Assembly: GCF_002776525.5 (NCBI RefSeq) | Contig: NC_045452.1 | Location: 22,128,504-22,192,503, forward strand | Length of the DNA: 64,000 nt | Direction of reading: 5' to 3' | DNA from: Piliocolobus tephrosceles | Lineage: Eukaryota; Chordata; Mammalia; Primates; Cercopithecidae | Shown: positions 12,265 through 45,052 of the stretch, in pieces | Numbering within the stretch: the first letter of the stretch is position 1 | Layout: each line of letters opens with the position of its first letter | Translations under genes and position numbers: made by a program | Notes under the pieces: model-generated | Told to the model about the DNA's origin: nothing | Database searches by the model: none | The model's input: only the letters and a program-made list of their open reading frames with translations

Positions 12265-13035
12265 CTCTGTGACTTTAACCATCTATATGTGAATGACTCC
12301 TAAATTCATATCCAACCCTCACCATTGAGCTCCAGACCTGTTTGTATAATTGTCTACTCAACATTTCCAAGTACTTTTTTTTTTTTTCTTTTTGAGACGG
12401 GAGTCTCACTCAATTGCCCAGGCTAGAGCGCAGTGGCATGATCTCAGCTCACGGCAACTTCCGCATCCCGGGTTCAAGTGATTCTGCCTCAGCCTCCCAG
12501 TGGCTGGGATTACAGGCGCCCACCACCACGCCCGGCTTATTTTTCTGAATTGTTAATAGAGACAAGGTTTCACCATTTTGGCCAGGCTGGTCTCGAATGC
12601 CCGACCTCAAATGATTCGCCTGCCTCGGCCTCCCAAAGTGCTGGGAGCACTTAGCTTATCTTAATGATACTGCAAACTCAATAAATCCAAAACAGAATTT
12701 GACCTGCCTGCATGCCCCACCCCCAACCCTGTGGTAACTGGCATCACCCATCCACCCAACAATAAAACCTAAAAACCTAGGAGGATTCTTGGACTTTGCT
12801 GCTTCCTTTCCTTCCTTAACTAATTCTTCACCAAGCTGGGTTGATTGTACCTCTTCATCTCTTTTCTTCCTTTCTTTGGCCACTTCTGTTGTCCAAGCTA
12901 GATCACCTACACCATTAGGTCTTAACTAGTTCGCTGCATTAGCCTGGCTGGTTTCTCACTTGATGTTCACTCCAGTACCCCCACCTCCAATACATTCTAT
13001 ATGTAATTGCAGGGATGATCCATTTCAAAGCATAA
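12265..13035 (+). mobile_element. Second L2 LINE fragment (central RT region), split by an Alu
   Basis: Starts just after the 3' end of the preceding L2 copy but matches a more internal part of L2 (TATGTGAATGACTCCTAAATT, a decayed YADD-box region, then AATCCAAAACAGAATTTGACC after the Alu). The order 3' end followed by internal region indicates a separate L2 copy. Confidence 0.5.
12375..12646 (-). mobile_element. Alu (antisense), lacking its last ~25 bp
   Basis: From GAGACGGGAGTCTCACTC to AAAGTGCTGGGAGC, where the usual ATTACAGGCGTGAGCC end is missing. Confidence 0.9.
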
Positions 13036-13042
13036 ACCTGAT

Positions 13043-13337
13043 GAAGCCTGGTGCAGTGACTCACGCCTAAAATCCTAGCACTTTGAGAAGCTGAGGCAGG
13101 AGGACTGCTTGAACCCAGGAGTTCAAGACCAGTCTGGCAGCATGGTGAGACCCTCTCTCTAAAAAACTGAAAAAGTAGCCAGGTGTAGTGGTGCGCACCT
13201 ATAGGCTCAGCTACTCGGGAGGTTGAGGTGGGAGGATCACTTGAACCCAGATCAAGGCTACAGTGAGCCATGGTTGTGCCACTGCACTCCAGCCTGGGGG
13301 ACAGAGCAAGACCCTGTCTCAGAGAAAAAAAAAGAAA
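13043..13337 (+). mobile_element. Alu (sense), AluJ-like
   Basis: Diverged full-length copy ending AGAGAAAAAAAAAG. Confidence 0.9.
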
Positions 13338-13346
13338 ACTGATGAA

Positions 13347-13481
13347 TTTTGAAAATTTTTATGAAGATGGGGGTCTCACTTTCTTGCCAAGTCTGGTCTT
13401 AAACTCCTGGCCTCAAGGGATCCTCCCACCTCAGCCTCCCAAAGTGCTGGGATTACAGGCATGAGCCACTGCACCTGGGCG
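13347..13481 (-). mobile_element. Alu left-monomer fragment (antisense)
   Basis: About 135 bp with AACTCCTGGCCTCAAG and GGGATTACAGGCATGAGCC; monomer (FLAM-like) length. Confidence 0.8.
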
Positions 13482-13484
13482 AGA

Positions 13485-13732
13485 AACTAGGTTTTTAAAA
13501 GCTTGAAATAAAAGCAGAAAACACTCAGAAGACATGTTCATTGAATTAGGGCTCAAGAAACAAAATTTCTATTTAGAGATGTTGCTGTAGGTAACAGTGA
13601 AAGCCAGCTGGAAGTGTCTATGTAGCGGCCTTTAAAGATCAAGAGTCAAAACTTTGAAGAGCCTGTGGACTCAGAAGGTAAGTCTTGCAGATGTGCAAGG
13701 GGTGTCCAAGGGGAGGAAAGGTGAATCCAAAA

Positions 13733-13738
<6 letters not shown>
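13485..13738. other. Unique intergenic sequence
   Basis: Nothing recognised. Confidence 0.5.
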
Positions 13739-13766
<28 letters not shown>

Positions 13767-14018
13767 GAGACGGAGTCTCACTCTGTCACCCAGGCTGGAG
13801 TGCAATGGCACTATCTCGGCTTACTGCAACCTCCACCTCCCAGGTTCAAGCAATGCTCTTGCCTCAGCCTCCTGAGTAGCTGGGATTACAAACACCCGTC
13901 ACCACGCCCGACTAATTTTTTTTTTTTTTTTTTTATTAGAGGTGGGGTTTCACCATGTTGGCCAGGCTGGTTTTCAACTCCTGACCTCAAGTCATCCACC
14001 CACCTCAGCCTCCCAAAT
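13739..14018 (-). mobile_element. Alu (antisense), end truncated
   Basis: Long T run (about 27), AluS-like body, second T run at 13917-13934; the final AAGTGCTGGGATTACAGG block is missing after CTCCCAAATGG. Confidence 0.95.
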
Positions 14019-14096
14019 GGATCAAATCTTGAGGAAACCTCCCCTACTTCTTTTCCAGGAGTGAGAGGAGAAGCCTCTTCAAAAGGCAACTAAGAG

Positions 14097-14395
14097 GCCG
14101 GGCGCATTGACTCACGCCTGTAATCCCATCACTTTGGGTGGCTGAGGTGGACTGATCGCTTGAGCTCAGGAGTTCAAGACCAGCCTGGGCAACATAACAA
14201 GACCCTATCTCTGCCAAAAATAGCTGGGCATGATGGTGCGTGCCTATGGTCTCAGGTACCTGGGAGGCTGAGACAAGAGGATTGCTTGAGCCCAGGAGGT
14301 TGAGGATGCAGTGAGCCGTGATCATGCCACTGCACTCCAGCCTGAGTGACACAGCAAGACCCTGTCTCAAAACAAAAAACAAAACCAAAAAGACT
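14097..14395 (+). mobile_element. Alu (sense), AluJ-like
   Basis: From GGCCGGGCGCATTGACTCA to an A-rich tail broken by C residues. Confidence 0.95.
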
Positions 14396-14855
14396 AAGCA
14401 GTCAGAAAGGGGGAAAAATCAGTACAGTTTAGTTTTCAACGCAGACAGGAGGGAAATTGTCAAAAATGCTAAATACTTAGCCAGGAGGGATGAATGAGTA
14501 GAGGAAAAAGAAAAAAAAAAAAAGTATTTGGTTCAAAAGTCAAAATGACATAAAGATGTACATTGGGAAATTCTGCTACTAGTACTGTCCTTGTCTATTC
14601 CATTCCCTGCATCATTCCCCACACCTTTAATGAGGCAAACAAGTACATATTATGGAAAAGGACATTTTGATTGGTCTGTTAGAGAAGGTTATTGGTAATT
14701 AAGAATAGTTTGATTTGTAAGAAGGGGAGAGAGCAGAAGTTGCACCTCAGTGCTAAAGAATAAAGTAGAGTGGGAAACGATTTGTTGAGCGCAGGAGTCC
14801 CAGACAGTGAGCTAGGGAGCCAGCGTCTATTTTTGCTATTGCATCTAACACCTGG
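14396..14855. other. Unique intergenic sequence
   Basis: AT-rich, includes an A run at 14507-14524. No repeat or gene recognised. Confidence 0.5.
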
Positions 14856-14857
14856 GA

Positions 14858-14955
14858 TCATCAGTCACATTTTGTAGGCGAGAAGACTCATGTGCTGAAA
14901 GATAAGTAACTTCCCCAAGTAACACAGCTAATAAGTGGTAGTGCCAGGAATGGTT
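14858..14955 (+). mobile_element. MIR fragment
   Basis: GATAAGTAACTTCCCCAAG and ACACAGCTAATAAGTGGTAG match the MIR 3' half. Confidence 0.65.
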
Positions 14956-15071
14956 GGTGAAGAGGCAGACAGAAAATGAGGACTCCATGTTAAGGAGTTA
15001 CCAGGGCAAGTGAAGATGTTCCTATAGTGGGAGAGACCTAGGCATTTACAAACAGGAACAACCCTCAGAGG

Positions 15072-15342
15072 AGCTGAGTGCAGTGGCTCACGTCTGTGAT
15101 CCCATCCATTCGGGAGGCTGAGGTGGGACGATCACTTGAGGCCAGAAGTTTGAGACCAACTGGGCAACATAACAAGACCCCGTCTCTATGTTAATAAGTA
15201 AACAAAAGTAGATGAAGGCGATGGCATGTGCCTGTAGTCCTAGCTTCTGGGGAAGCTGAAGTAGGAGGATTGCTTGTGCACAGGAGTTCAAGGCAGCAGT
15301 GAGCTATGATCATGCCACTGTCTTCTAGCCTGGGTGACCCCA
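15072..15342 (+). mobile_element. Alu (sense), AluJ-like
   Basis: Diverged copy, interrupted in its tail by the next Alu. Its tail flank GACCCCATTT is repeated after that insertion. Confidence 0.9.
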
Positions 15343-15346
15343 TTTC

Positions 15347-15658
15347 CTTTTTTTTTTTTTTTTTTTTTTTTTTTTGAGACGGAGTCTTGCTCTGTCGCCC
15401 AGGCTGGAGTGCAGTGGCGTGATCTCGGCTCACTGCAAGCTCCGCCCCCCGGGTTCACGCCATTCTCCTGCCTCAGCCTCCCGAGTAGCTGGGACTACAG
15501 GCGCCCGCCACCATGCCCGGCTAATTTTTTTTTGTATTTTCAGTAGAGACGGGGTTCCACCGTGTTAGCCAGGATGGTCTCGATCTCCTGACCTCGGGAT
15601 CCGCCCATCTTGGCCTCCCAAAGTGCTCGGATTACAGGCGTGAGCCACCACACCCCGA
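15347..15658 (-). mobile_element. AluY-like (antisense) inserted in the tail of another Alu
   Basis: High-identity young Alu body (GAGACGGAGTCTTGCTCTG ... CACGCCATTCTCCTGCC). Target-site duplication GACCCCATTT lies on both sides (about 15336-15345 and 15660-15669). With the sense Alu 4 bp away it forms a near-perfect inverted pair. Confidence 0.95.
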
Positions 15659-15669
15659 CAGACCCCATT

Positions 15670-16375
15670 TGTAAGAAAATAGCCTGAGACAAGGTTTTGA
15701 AAAATAAAAGAGGAGAAGGGAGACAGAACTGGGGTGATGAGAGATACAAGACAAAATTATCGAGCAAGATCTTTTCCCGAATGAGGAAGAAGTCTCGGGT
15801 AGAAACTTGTTTGGAGGAGGAAAAGTAACCACAAAGTGAAACAGAGGAAGAAGAGAAGGCTAGAAGACTGAGATCATTGAGTTTACAATGGGCATGGGTG
15901 TGCATGCTCTGGTTTCTCTTCAGATTGTATTAGTCTTTCCACCTCTTACAAGGGGCATTGGTGGAAAATGAGGAAAGTAAATTTATCACAGTATATCCAA
16001 GCAATGAGTGCGTGGGAAGCACTCTCCAAACAAAGAGTGGGGAGTTTCATGGAGCAAATTCTTCATCTTTCCAGAACTATGATTGCCCTCACCCCCAAAA
16101 ACAGTCTTCTGCAGTTCAAGAGGGGAGGTGGAAGAAGACTTCGGTGATGAGCCCAGGTGACTGACAGGCTTCTCTGATGGCCTGAATATTCTGAAATTGG
16201 CACTGTAGTCAATTCTGACAGCTAACTCTGGAGTTCTGGTGGAGACATGAACAAGCCAGGGAATGAGGACACCGAGGAGGTGTGGAGGAAGAGGAAGTAT
16301 AGTGTCAGAATCTAATGTGTAGCATGGCTATTGTGGGCGGTATTTCTCTTACTGGGCTAGGCTCCTTTGGGGCAG
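15670..16375. other. Unique or unassigned intergenic sequence
   Basis: Purine-rich (A/G) sequence without a clear repeat family; may hold decayed L2 but not convincingly. No gene seen. Confidence 0.4.
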
Positions 16376-16377
16376 CA

Positions 16378-16530
16378 TTTATTCATCCAGCAAACATTTA
16401 CTGAGCACCTATGCTATGCCAGGTTTGGAGCTTAGTGCCAGGAACAGAGACATGATCTCTTGCCCCGAGTTTGCCATCAATGACCAAGGCAAGCAACACT
16501 GAATTCTGGTAAGAGTTTTGAAACAAGCCA
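16378..16530 (-). mobile_element. L2 3' end fragment (antisense)
   Basis: ATTTACTGAGCACCTATGCT and TGCCAGGTTTGGAGCTTAG correspond to the reverse complement of the L2 terminus. Confidence 0.6.
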
Positions 16531-16548
16531 GGAGGTCTCAGCATCTAG

Positions 16549-16862
16549 CCGGGCGTGGTGGCTCACGCCTGTAATCCCAGCACTTTGGGAGGCTGAGGCG
16601 GGTGGATCACCTGAGGTTGGGAGTTCAAGACCAGCCTGACCAACATGGAGAAACCCCGTCTCTACAAAAATAAAAATAAAATAAAATAAACAAAATTAGC
16701 CAGGCGTGGTGGCACATGCCTGTAATCCCAGCTACTCAGGAGGCTAAGGCGGGAGAATCACTCGAACTCGGGAGGTGGAGGTTGCAGTGAATGGAGATCG
16801 CACCATTGCACTCCAGCCTGGACAACAAGAGTGAAACTCCGTCTCAAAAAAAAAAAGAGAAT
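16549..16862 (+). mobile_element. Alu (sense), AluS-like
   Basis: Full-length, with an A-rich linker of AAATAAAATAAA type at 16668-16692. Duplicated flank CTCAGCATCTA on both sides. Confidence 0.95.
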
Positions 16863-17040
16863 CCGGGAGGTCACTCAGCATCTAAGAAAGCCCAGAGGTG
16901 GGGAGGGAGAACACCATCATGGGTGCTCCATAGGTTTTTCAGTAAATCTGTGAATGAAAACAGGAACGGGAAGATGACTGGAAAAGAAGTTATTGTCAAA
17001 GAAAAGATCTTGAAGCCTTGAGATCTAAGCATGTACTTTT

Positions 17041-17334
17041 ATTTATTTATTTATTTTTGAGTCGGAGTCACACTCTGTTGCCCAGGCTGGAGTGCAGTGG
17101 CACGATCTCGGCCCACTGCAACCTCCACCTCCTGAGTTCAGGTGATTCTCCTGCCTTAGCCTCCTGAGTAGATTACAGACACCTGCCACCACGCCTGACT
17201 AATTTTTGTATTTTGAGTAGAGATGGGGTTTCACCATGTTGGCCAGACTGGTCTCGAACTCCTGACCTCAGGTGATCCACCTGCCTCAGCCTCCCAAAGT
17301 GCTGGGATTACAGGTGTGAGCCACCACGCCTGGC
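17041..17334 (-). mobile_element. Alu (antisense), AluS-like
   Basis: TTTA-repeat tail then a full body; duplication CATGTACTTTTA before (about 17029) and after (about 17342). Confidence 0.95.
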
Positions 17335-17497
17335 CCTTAATCATGTACTTTTAATATTCTAGAAATACTATGGCTATTGGAAAAGGGAAGTTAACTCTCA
17401 GCAAATAAACTAGGAGTTCAAATTGGAATTCCTCCACAGGTCTCATTTCAGTAAGGCACTCAGAAACAGGTAATTTCAAAGCAGCACAGTACTGGGC

Positions 17498-17560
17498 AAT
17501 CTTCCCGCCTCGGCCTCTCAAAGTGCTGGGATTACAGGCGTGAGCCACCACACCTGGCTT
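17498..17560 (-). mobile_element. Short Alu end fragment (antisense)
   Basis: Only the last ~60 bp of an antisense Alu (CTCAAAGTGCTGGGATTACA to CACCACACCTGGC). Confidence 0.8.
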
Positions 17561-17640
17561 GAGTGTCTTTCGATTCCTCACATAAAAGGCAGAGAGCTAG
17601 GAGTTAAGTGCAGATGGAGAGGGTGCAGGCACCCGGATCT

Positions 17641-17933
17641 TTTTGTTTGTTTTGTTTTTGAGACAGGGTCTCTGTTGCCTAAGCTGTAGTGGCACAATCA
17701 TGGCTTACTGCAGCCTCAACATCCTGGGCTCAAGTGATTCTCCCACCTCAGCCTCCCAAGTAGCTGGGACTACAGGTGCACACCACCAGGCCCAGTTAAT
17801 TTTTGTGTTTTTTGTAGAGACCGTGTTTCATCATGTTGCTCAAGCTGGTCTCCAACTCCTGGACTCAAATGATCTGTCCAGCTCAGCCTCCAAAGTGATG
17901 GGATTACAGGCGTGAGTCACCGTGCCCAGCTGA
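17641..17933 (-). mobile_element. Alu (antisense), AluJ/S-like
   Basis: TTTGT-rich tail then body lacking part of the first box (CTGTTGCCTAAGCTGTAG). Confidence 0.9.
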
Positions 17934-18065
17934 GACACCTGGCTCTTAACAGCTCCAGATGAACCCCTTCCCGTATGATCACCCCACTGGCACTACAGAC
18001 CGAGCAACATAGCAAGACCCTGTCAAAAACATAACAAAAGGGCCATTTGAGTGTCTCTATTTCTA

Positions 18066-18371
18066 TCTATTAAATTTTTTTATTTTTTGGAGACAGGGTC
18101 TCGCTCTGTCGCCCAGGCTGGAGTGCAGTGGCATGATCTTGGCTCACTGCAACCTCCGCCTCCCGAGTTCAAGAAATTCTCCTGTCCCAGCCTCCCAAGT
18201 AGCTGGGACTACAGGCACACGCCGCCACGCCCGACTAATTTTTTGTATTTTAGTAGAGACAGGGTTTCACTGTGTTGCCCAGGCTGGTCTCAAACTCCTG
18301 AGTTTAGGCAATCTGCCTGCCGCGGCCTCTCAAAGTGCTAGGATTACAGGCGTAGGCCACCGCATCCAGCT
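18066..18371 (-). mobile_element. Alu (antisense), AluS-like
   Basis: Full-length, GAGACAGGGTCTCGCTCTG to GTAGGCCACCGCATCCAGC. Confidence 0.95.
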
Positions 18372-18557
18372 TACTGGGGGTGCAGTAAATGCCGATTTCC
18401 CTTGGGTATCTTCATTTCTCCTTAGAGCCGAGCTCTGTGCGAGGCGGGCAGGAGTGGGTGGGGCGACAGCAATAAGAGTAACAGCAAGCGCACACACGGC
18501 CTTCCAAGTGTGCCAGACACCGCTCTAACACTGAATCCGCACAACCAGAAAGGCAGG

Positions 18558-18694
18558 CCTTTTTTTTTTTTTTTTAAGAGATGGGAGGGTCTCCCAGTGA
18601 TGCCCAGGCTAGTCTCGATCTGCTGGCCTCAAGCGATCCTCCCGTCTGGGGCCCCCACAGTGCTGGATTACAAGCGTGAGCCACCGTGCCTGGC
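18558..18694 (-). mobile_element. Alu monomer-like fragment (antisense)
   Basis: T run, then about 120 bp ending GAGCCACCGTGCCTGGCC; half-length. It sits 270 bp upstream of the ADSL start. Confidence 0.8.
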
Positions 18695-18829
18695 CAGGGC
18701 AAGTCTTAATGTAGCTCTTTTCAGACAGGAAAACGAAAGTGTAGCGCGGCTAAGTAACGTAGGAAGCACCAATCCTGTTTCTGGTCAAAGAAGCGAACCA
18801 CGTCAACTCTCAGGCAGAAGCAGCCGAGA

Positions 18830-18982
18830 TTATCCGCAGCCGGCAGCGCCCAGGGCGCCCGGAACCCAGAAAGCTGGACCGCTTGAGGGAAGTCCCGCCC
18901 CGCCCCGTCCTGCACCGGCCTCCGGGTTTCCGCTTCCGCTCTTCCCAGGTCCAGTCCATCCTGGCGGGGTCGCGGGGTCGGG
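18830..18982 (+). promoter_or_regulatory. ADSL: ADSL promoter and 5' UTR, CpG-rich
   Basis: GC- and CpG-rich DNA begins about 150 bp before the ADSL ATG and runs into intron 1 (to about 19330). It holds two overlapping GC boxes (CCCGCCCCGCCCC, about 18894-18906) and an ETS-type CTTCCG (18933-18938), and no TATA box. This is the usual architecture of a broadly expressed housekeeping promoter with dispersed starts. The transcription start cannot be fixed from sequence; I expect it within about 60 bases of the ATG. The bases before the ATG (CGGGATGG) give a purine at -3 and G at +4. Confidence 0.75.
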
Positions 18983-41533
<22,551 letters not shown>

Positions 41534-41778
41534 AGTTGGAAGAGAATTAAACGAAAAATCATTAATTACTGAGGCATGAAAATTGTGTTACTGTAATGCC
41601 TTATTTTACCTCGAGAATTGTTACCTTAAATTAATACAGCACTTTCTTCTATCCATGGTGCTTTCCCATTTCTCAGTCTCACATTTCTCAACAATGCAGA
41701 AACAAAGAGCATTGAAGTGTACTCTGTTATTTACAACAACACAAACTTGCATAATAAATGTAGTTCATACTTGATCTC
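41534..41778 (+). other. ADSL: ADSL 3' UTR
   Basis: About 245 nt from the stop codon to the expected cleavage site. AT-rich and repeat-free. An upstream ATTAAA (about 41546) is too close to the stop to be the main signal. Confidence 0.75.
41753..41758 (+). terminator. ADSL: ADSL poly(A) signal
   Basis: AATAAA 220 nt after the stop codon, followed by a GT/T-rich stretch (CTCTGTTCTTTC); cleavage expected near 41772-41780. Confidence 0.8.
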
Positions 41779-42170
41779 TGTTCTTTCAAGGCATATTTTC
41801 CAGCTGCCTCAAGTTTAGTCCTTTTCACGTGTTTGTTTGCTTGTAAAGTAGCAGGAAATTTCTGGTCCTGTCTTCTAAAAGTGAATTAGATCTAGGTCTA
41901 GCAAAATAGCCTGGACTCAGTGATTGAGTCCATGGTCAGATACCTTTTATTTTGGTTATTTTTGGCTAGTATAAGTAATGAAGTTTGGAACTACAGTAAA
42001 TACTTAAAAACAGAACAGAACAAAAAAAAAAAAAACCTGATGTGACCATCAGGCTTATTCAGCCGAAGTTGTGCCCAACCTCATTTCATCTTTTGATAAG
42101 GCTTATATATATATATCAGGGAAATGCTAATTGAGTATATTGATTTCATCAGGGCAACTGACAGTCTGTA
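41779..42170. other. Intergenic unique sequence after ADSL
   Basis: No repeat except an A run (about 42022-42036) and a short TA repeat (42107-42116). Confidence 0.5.
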
Positions 42171-42180
42171 TTCCTTGTTG

Positions 42181-42624
42181 TGTGGATTTTGTTGTTGTTG
42201 AGGCTTGCTCTGTCACCCAGACTAGAGTGCAGTAGCACAATCTTGGCTCATTGCAACCTCCGCCTCCTGGGTTCAAGCAATTCTCCGGCCTCAGCCTCCC
42301 AAGTAGCTGGGATTACAGGCGCCTGCCGCCAACCTGGCTAATTTTTGTATTTTTAGTAGGGATGGGGTTTTGCCATGTTGGCCAGGCAGGTCTTGAACTC
42401 CTGACCTCAAGTGATCCACCCATCTCAGCCTCCCAAAGTTCTGGGATTACAGGCATGAGCCACCACGCCCAGCCTAATCTTGTTTTCTTTTTTACTTGTT
42501 TACAGTGTAAGCAAATGCCATTGGAGAAGAACATTGTGTCATTCTTTGTTGTATTTCCAATAGCAAGAGCACATCAGATACTTGGCAACTAGGCAGTCTT
42601 CCAGCTTCCGCCACCACGCCCGAC
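42181..42624 (-). mobile_element. Chimeric retro-insertion: Alu plus copied ADSL intron 4 flank
   Basis: On the - strand, from 5' to 3': a 16-bp Alu-like piece (42609-42624), a 22-bp piece matching 43307-43328, about 110 bp (42475-42588) resembling intron 4 DNA at 32141-32263, then an Alu (42194-42474) and an A/C-rich tail. The 10-bp direct repeat TTCCTTGTTG lies at 42171-42180 and 42625-42634. Confidence 0.7.
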
Positions 42625-42739
42625 TTCCTTGTTGCAGTATTACAGCTGATTGAAGCAACTGTAGCCAAATATTGAGTTAATTACCTACCTGCCAGGAGAG
42701 CCCTTGTGTTTGTTGTTTAGCCCATTCTCATCCTACATC

Positions 42740-43370
42740 TTTTTCAGCATAGATGAAAATGAAAGCTTTTGTTTATGAGATTTGCAGATGACACAAAACT
42801 GGGAGAATTAACAAGTACATTTATTTGGTAAAATAAGTTTTCATCTGTAACCTAAACAGGCCAAAATGATGTGCCTTAAACTAAGAGGAAAAAATAAGAT
42901 CAATGTAAATAAGTTAACCTTAAACTCAGTATGCACCAGAACTGAGAGAAGACTGTTTTATCAGGTATTAATGGTTGTCCAGTGCCCAAAAAGCCACCAG
43001 AGGCTTACTGCTCCACCCTCTTGGCATTGCGTTCAATTTTGGATACCCAGTCTGAGGAACAGAGATGACCTGGAGAGCGAACCTCCAAAAAGATCTTGTG
43101 GAGGAATGTTAGGGCTCTTTATCCTATACAGGAGAAAACTTGTCAGCACTTCAAATATTGCCGTGTGGAGGAAGAGTGACTTGATTGTGTGTTGCCCCAA
43201 GAGACACTGAGATCAATACCCATTATTAAGGCTCTGAGATTGGCTTGGGGCCAGACATTGGAACCACTGAGATTAGCAATTCACCCTCAATCCCCCAGGT
43301 CAGGCAGAAGCTGGAAGACTGCCTAGTTAGGAGTGTTGTGAGGGAGAAGAGGCTGAATCGGTTCCAGTTT
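42740..43370 (+). mobile_element. CR1-clade (L3-like) LINE relic
   Basis: Near 42778-42806 the translation reads RFADDTKLGE, the FADD catalytic box of CR1/L3 reverse transcriptases. Near 43023-43050 it reads WHCVQFWIPSLRN, like the conserved LEYCVQFWAP block, and 43130-43330 follows the 3' part of the ORF in order. Many stops and gaps; inactive and ancient. Confidence 0.65.
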
Positions 43371-43394
43371 TATCTAAAAGTAGCCAGAAAAGCA

Positions 43395-43503
43395 GGTTGA
43401 GATGATGCGCACTTGCAGTCCCAGCTACTTGGGAAACTGAGGCAATAGGGTCACTTGGGCCCAAGAGTTCAGTCCAGGCTGGGTGACATAGCGAGAACTT
43501 TTC
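43395..43503 (+). mobile_element. Alu fragment (sense), old
   Basis: GCAGTCCCAGCTACTTGGGA to GGCTGGGTGACATAGCGAGA; about 105 bp, internally deleted. Confidence 0.75.
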
Positions 43504-43680
43504 ACATAAAGCCAACCTAAGAGAAGAGCTCAACCTATTGGGAAAAACAATAGAAGGCAATTCTGAAAACCAAATTCTGAATATAGGCTAGTATAGCAAG
43601 CAAGTGGGGATAGCATAGAGCCATTTGCTCAACTGCCAGAAAGAGTTACTCTATTCATCTCTTTAAAAAATCTTGAAAAG

Positions 43681-43980
43681 GGCCAGGTGCGGTGGTGGCT
43701 CACGCCTGTAATCCCAGCACCTTGGGAGGCCGAGGCAGGTGGATCACCTAAGGTCAGGAGTTCAAGACCAGCCTGACCAAGAAGGTGAAACTCCATGTCT
43801 ACTAAAAATACAAACAATTAGCCGGGCATGGTGGCAGGCGCCTGTAGTCCCAGCTACTTGGGAGGCTGAGACAGGAGGATTGCTTGAACCTAGGAGTCAG
43901 AAGTTGCAGTGAGCCAAGATCATGCCACTGCACTCCAGCCTGGGCAATGGAGCAAGACTTAGTCTCAAAAAAAAAAAAAA
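43681..43980 (+). mobile_element. Alu (sense), AluS-like
   Basis: Contains a duplicated GGTGGT near its start; flank AATCTTGAAA repeated after the tail. Confidence 0.95.
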
Positions 43981-44440
43981 TCTTGAAATGATAAGTCTGA
44001 AACAAGAAAATTAAGTCATTGGACTCTGACCAGATATTCTATCTACTTCCTTGTCTGGTATGGGCAACTTAGAGGCAGCAACTACTATCAGTTTATCTAA
44101 TGTGAGAATTTATATTACATAACAGATATTGGGGATATAGGATACCATGGATTTTAGTTAATACATTTCCTCATAGAAAATAAGGAAATAAGGTAACAGT
44201 CTTCTTCCTGTCCTAACAATTCTGTTAGACTAATGATCTCCAGTGATTGGCGATTTGACCTGGTTTCTTCCTGGACTCTTTGAATGGGTGCATTTGTTGG
44301 TGCATCTCTGTCTTCTTTCCTTTTCCGTTCTCCTTTGTTTTTGTATTTACACACTTGTATGCAACTCTGTAATCTGATTTTCCCATGTAGCATTTTAATT
44401 TGATGTATTGGGTGGTCTGCATGTTCACTGGAAAACATGT
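43981..44440. other. Intergenic unique sequence
   Basis: No repeat or gene recognised. Confidence 0.5.
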
Positions 44441-44449
44441 TAAATGTAC

Positions 44450-44492
44450 ATTTATATATATATAATGTAGATGTATATATATATATATATAA
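44450..44492. repeat. (TA)n microsatellite
   Basis: Two TA runs separated by ATGTAGATG, directly at the tail of an Alu. Confidence 0.9.
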
Positions 44493-44688
44493 AAGACAAG
44501 TCTCGCTCTGTCGCCCAGGCTGGAGTGCAGTGGTGTGACCACAGCTCACTGCAGCCTCGATTTCCTGGCTCAAGCGATCCTCTCACCTCAGCCTCTTGAG
44601 TAGCTGGGACTATGGCACACACAACCACACCTGGCTAATTTTTTGTTATTTTTTGTAAAGACAGGGTCTCACTATGTTAACCCAGGCT
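44493..44688 (-). mobile_element. Alu (antisense), truncated
   Basis: About 195 bp, from AAGTCTCGCTCTGTCGCCC to CACTATGTTAACCCAGGCTG; the last third is missing. Confidence 0.9.
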
Positions 44689-45052
44689 GTTGTATTTTCT
44701 TTAAGATTGGTTTAAACTCACGCAGACTCCAGCATCAAAACTACCCAGATGTCAGGTTCTGGGCAGAACATGGGGCAACTGATGAAATGTCTGCTCAGCT
44801 GAAGTCAGACACCTGGACACTTAATGCCCTCTTTCCCTGGCTGGTGCTCAGTTTCATTTAAGAACCAGGAGAGCCTGATGTTTGTAAACATAGCTTTAGT
44901 GGAAGCACAAGGGTTAGGAGTCCCTAGAAAGGTATGATGAAGCCTGGGTGGATGTGAGGGTTGCTGAGACAGCAAAAGCATCGCTGTGCCTGCGGGCCTT
45001 GGGGACGCGGACGCAAAGCTCCTGGCCGCGTCCTGCCAAGTGGGCGGGAACG

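Noticed and set aside
13653..13680. Donor-like CAGAAG|GTAAGT near 13680
   Set aside because: No acceptor with a good pyrimidine tract upstream and no coding frame; isolated donor motifs are common.
44154..44573. 139-codon ORF on the - strand near the TA repeat
   Set aside because: Crosses an Alu and a TA microsatellite (Tyr-Ile repeats); no recognisable domain.
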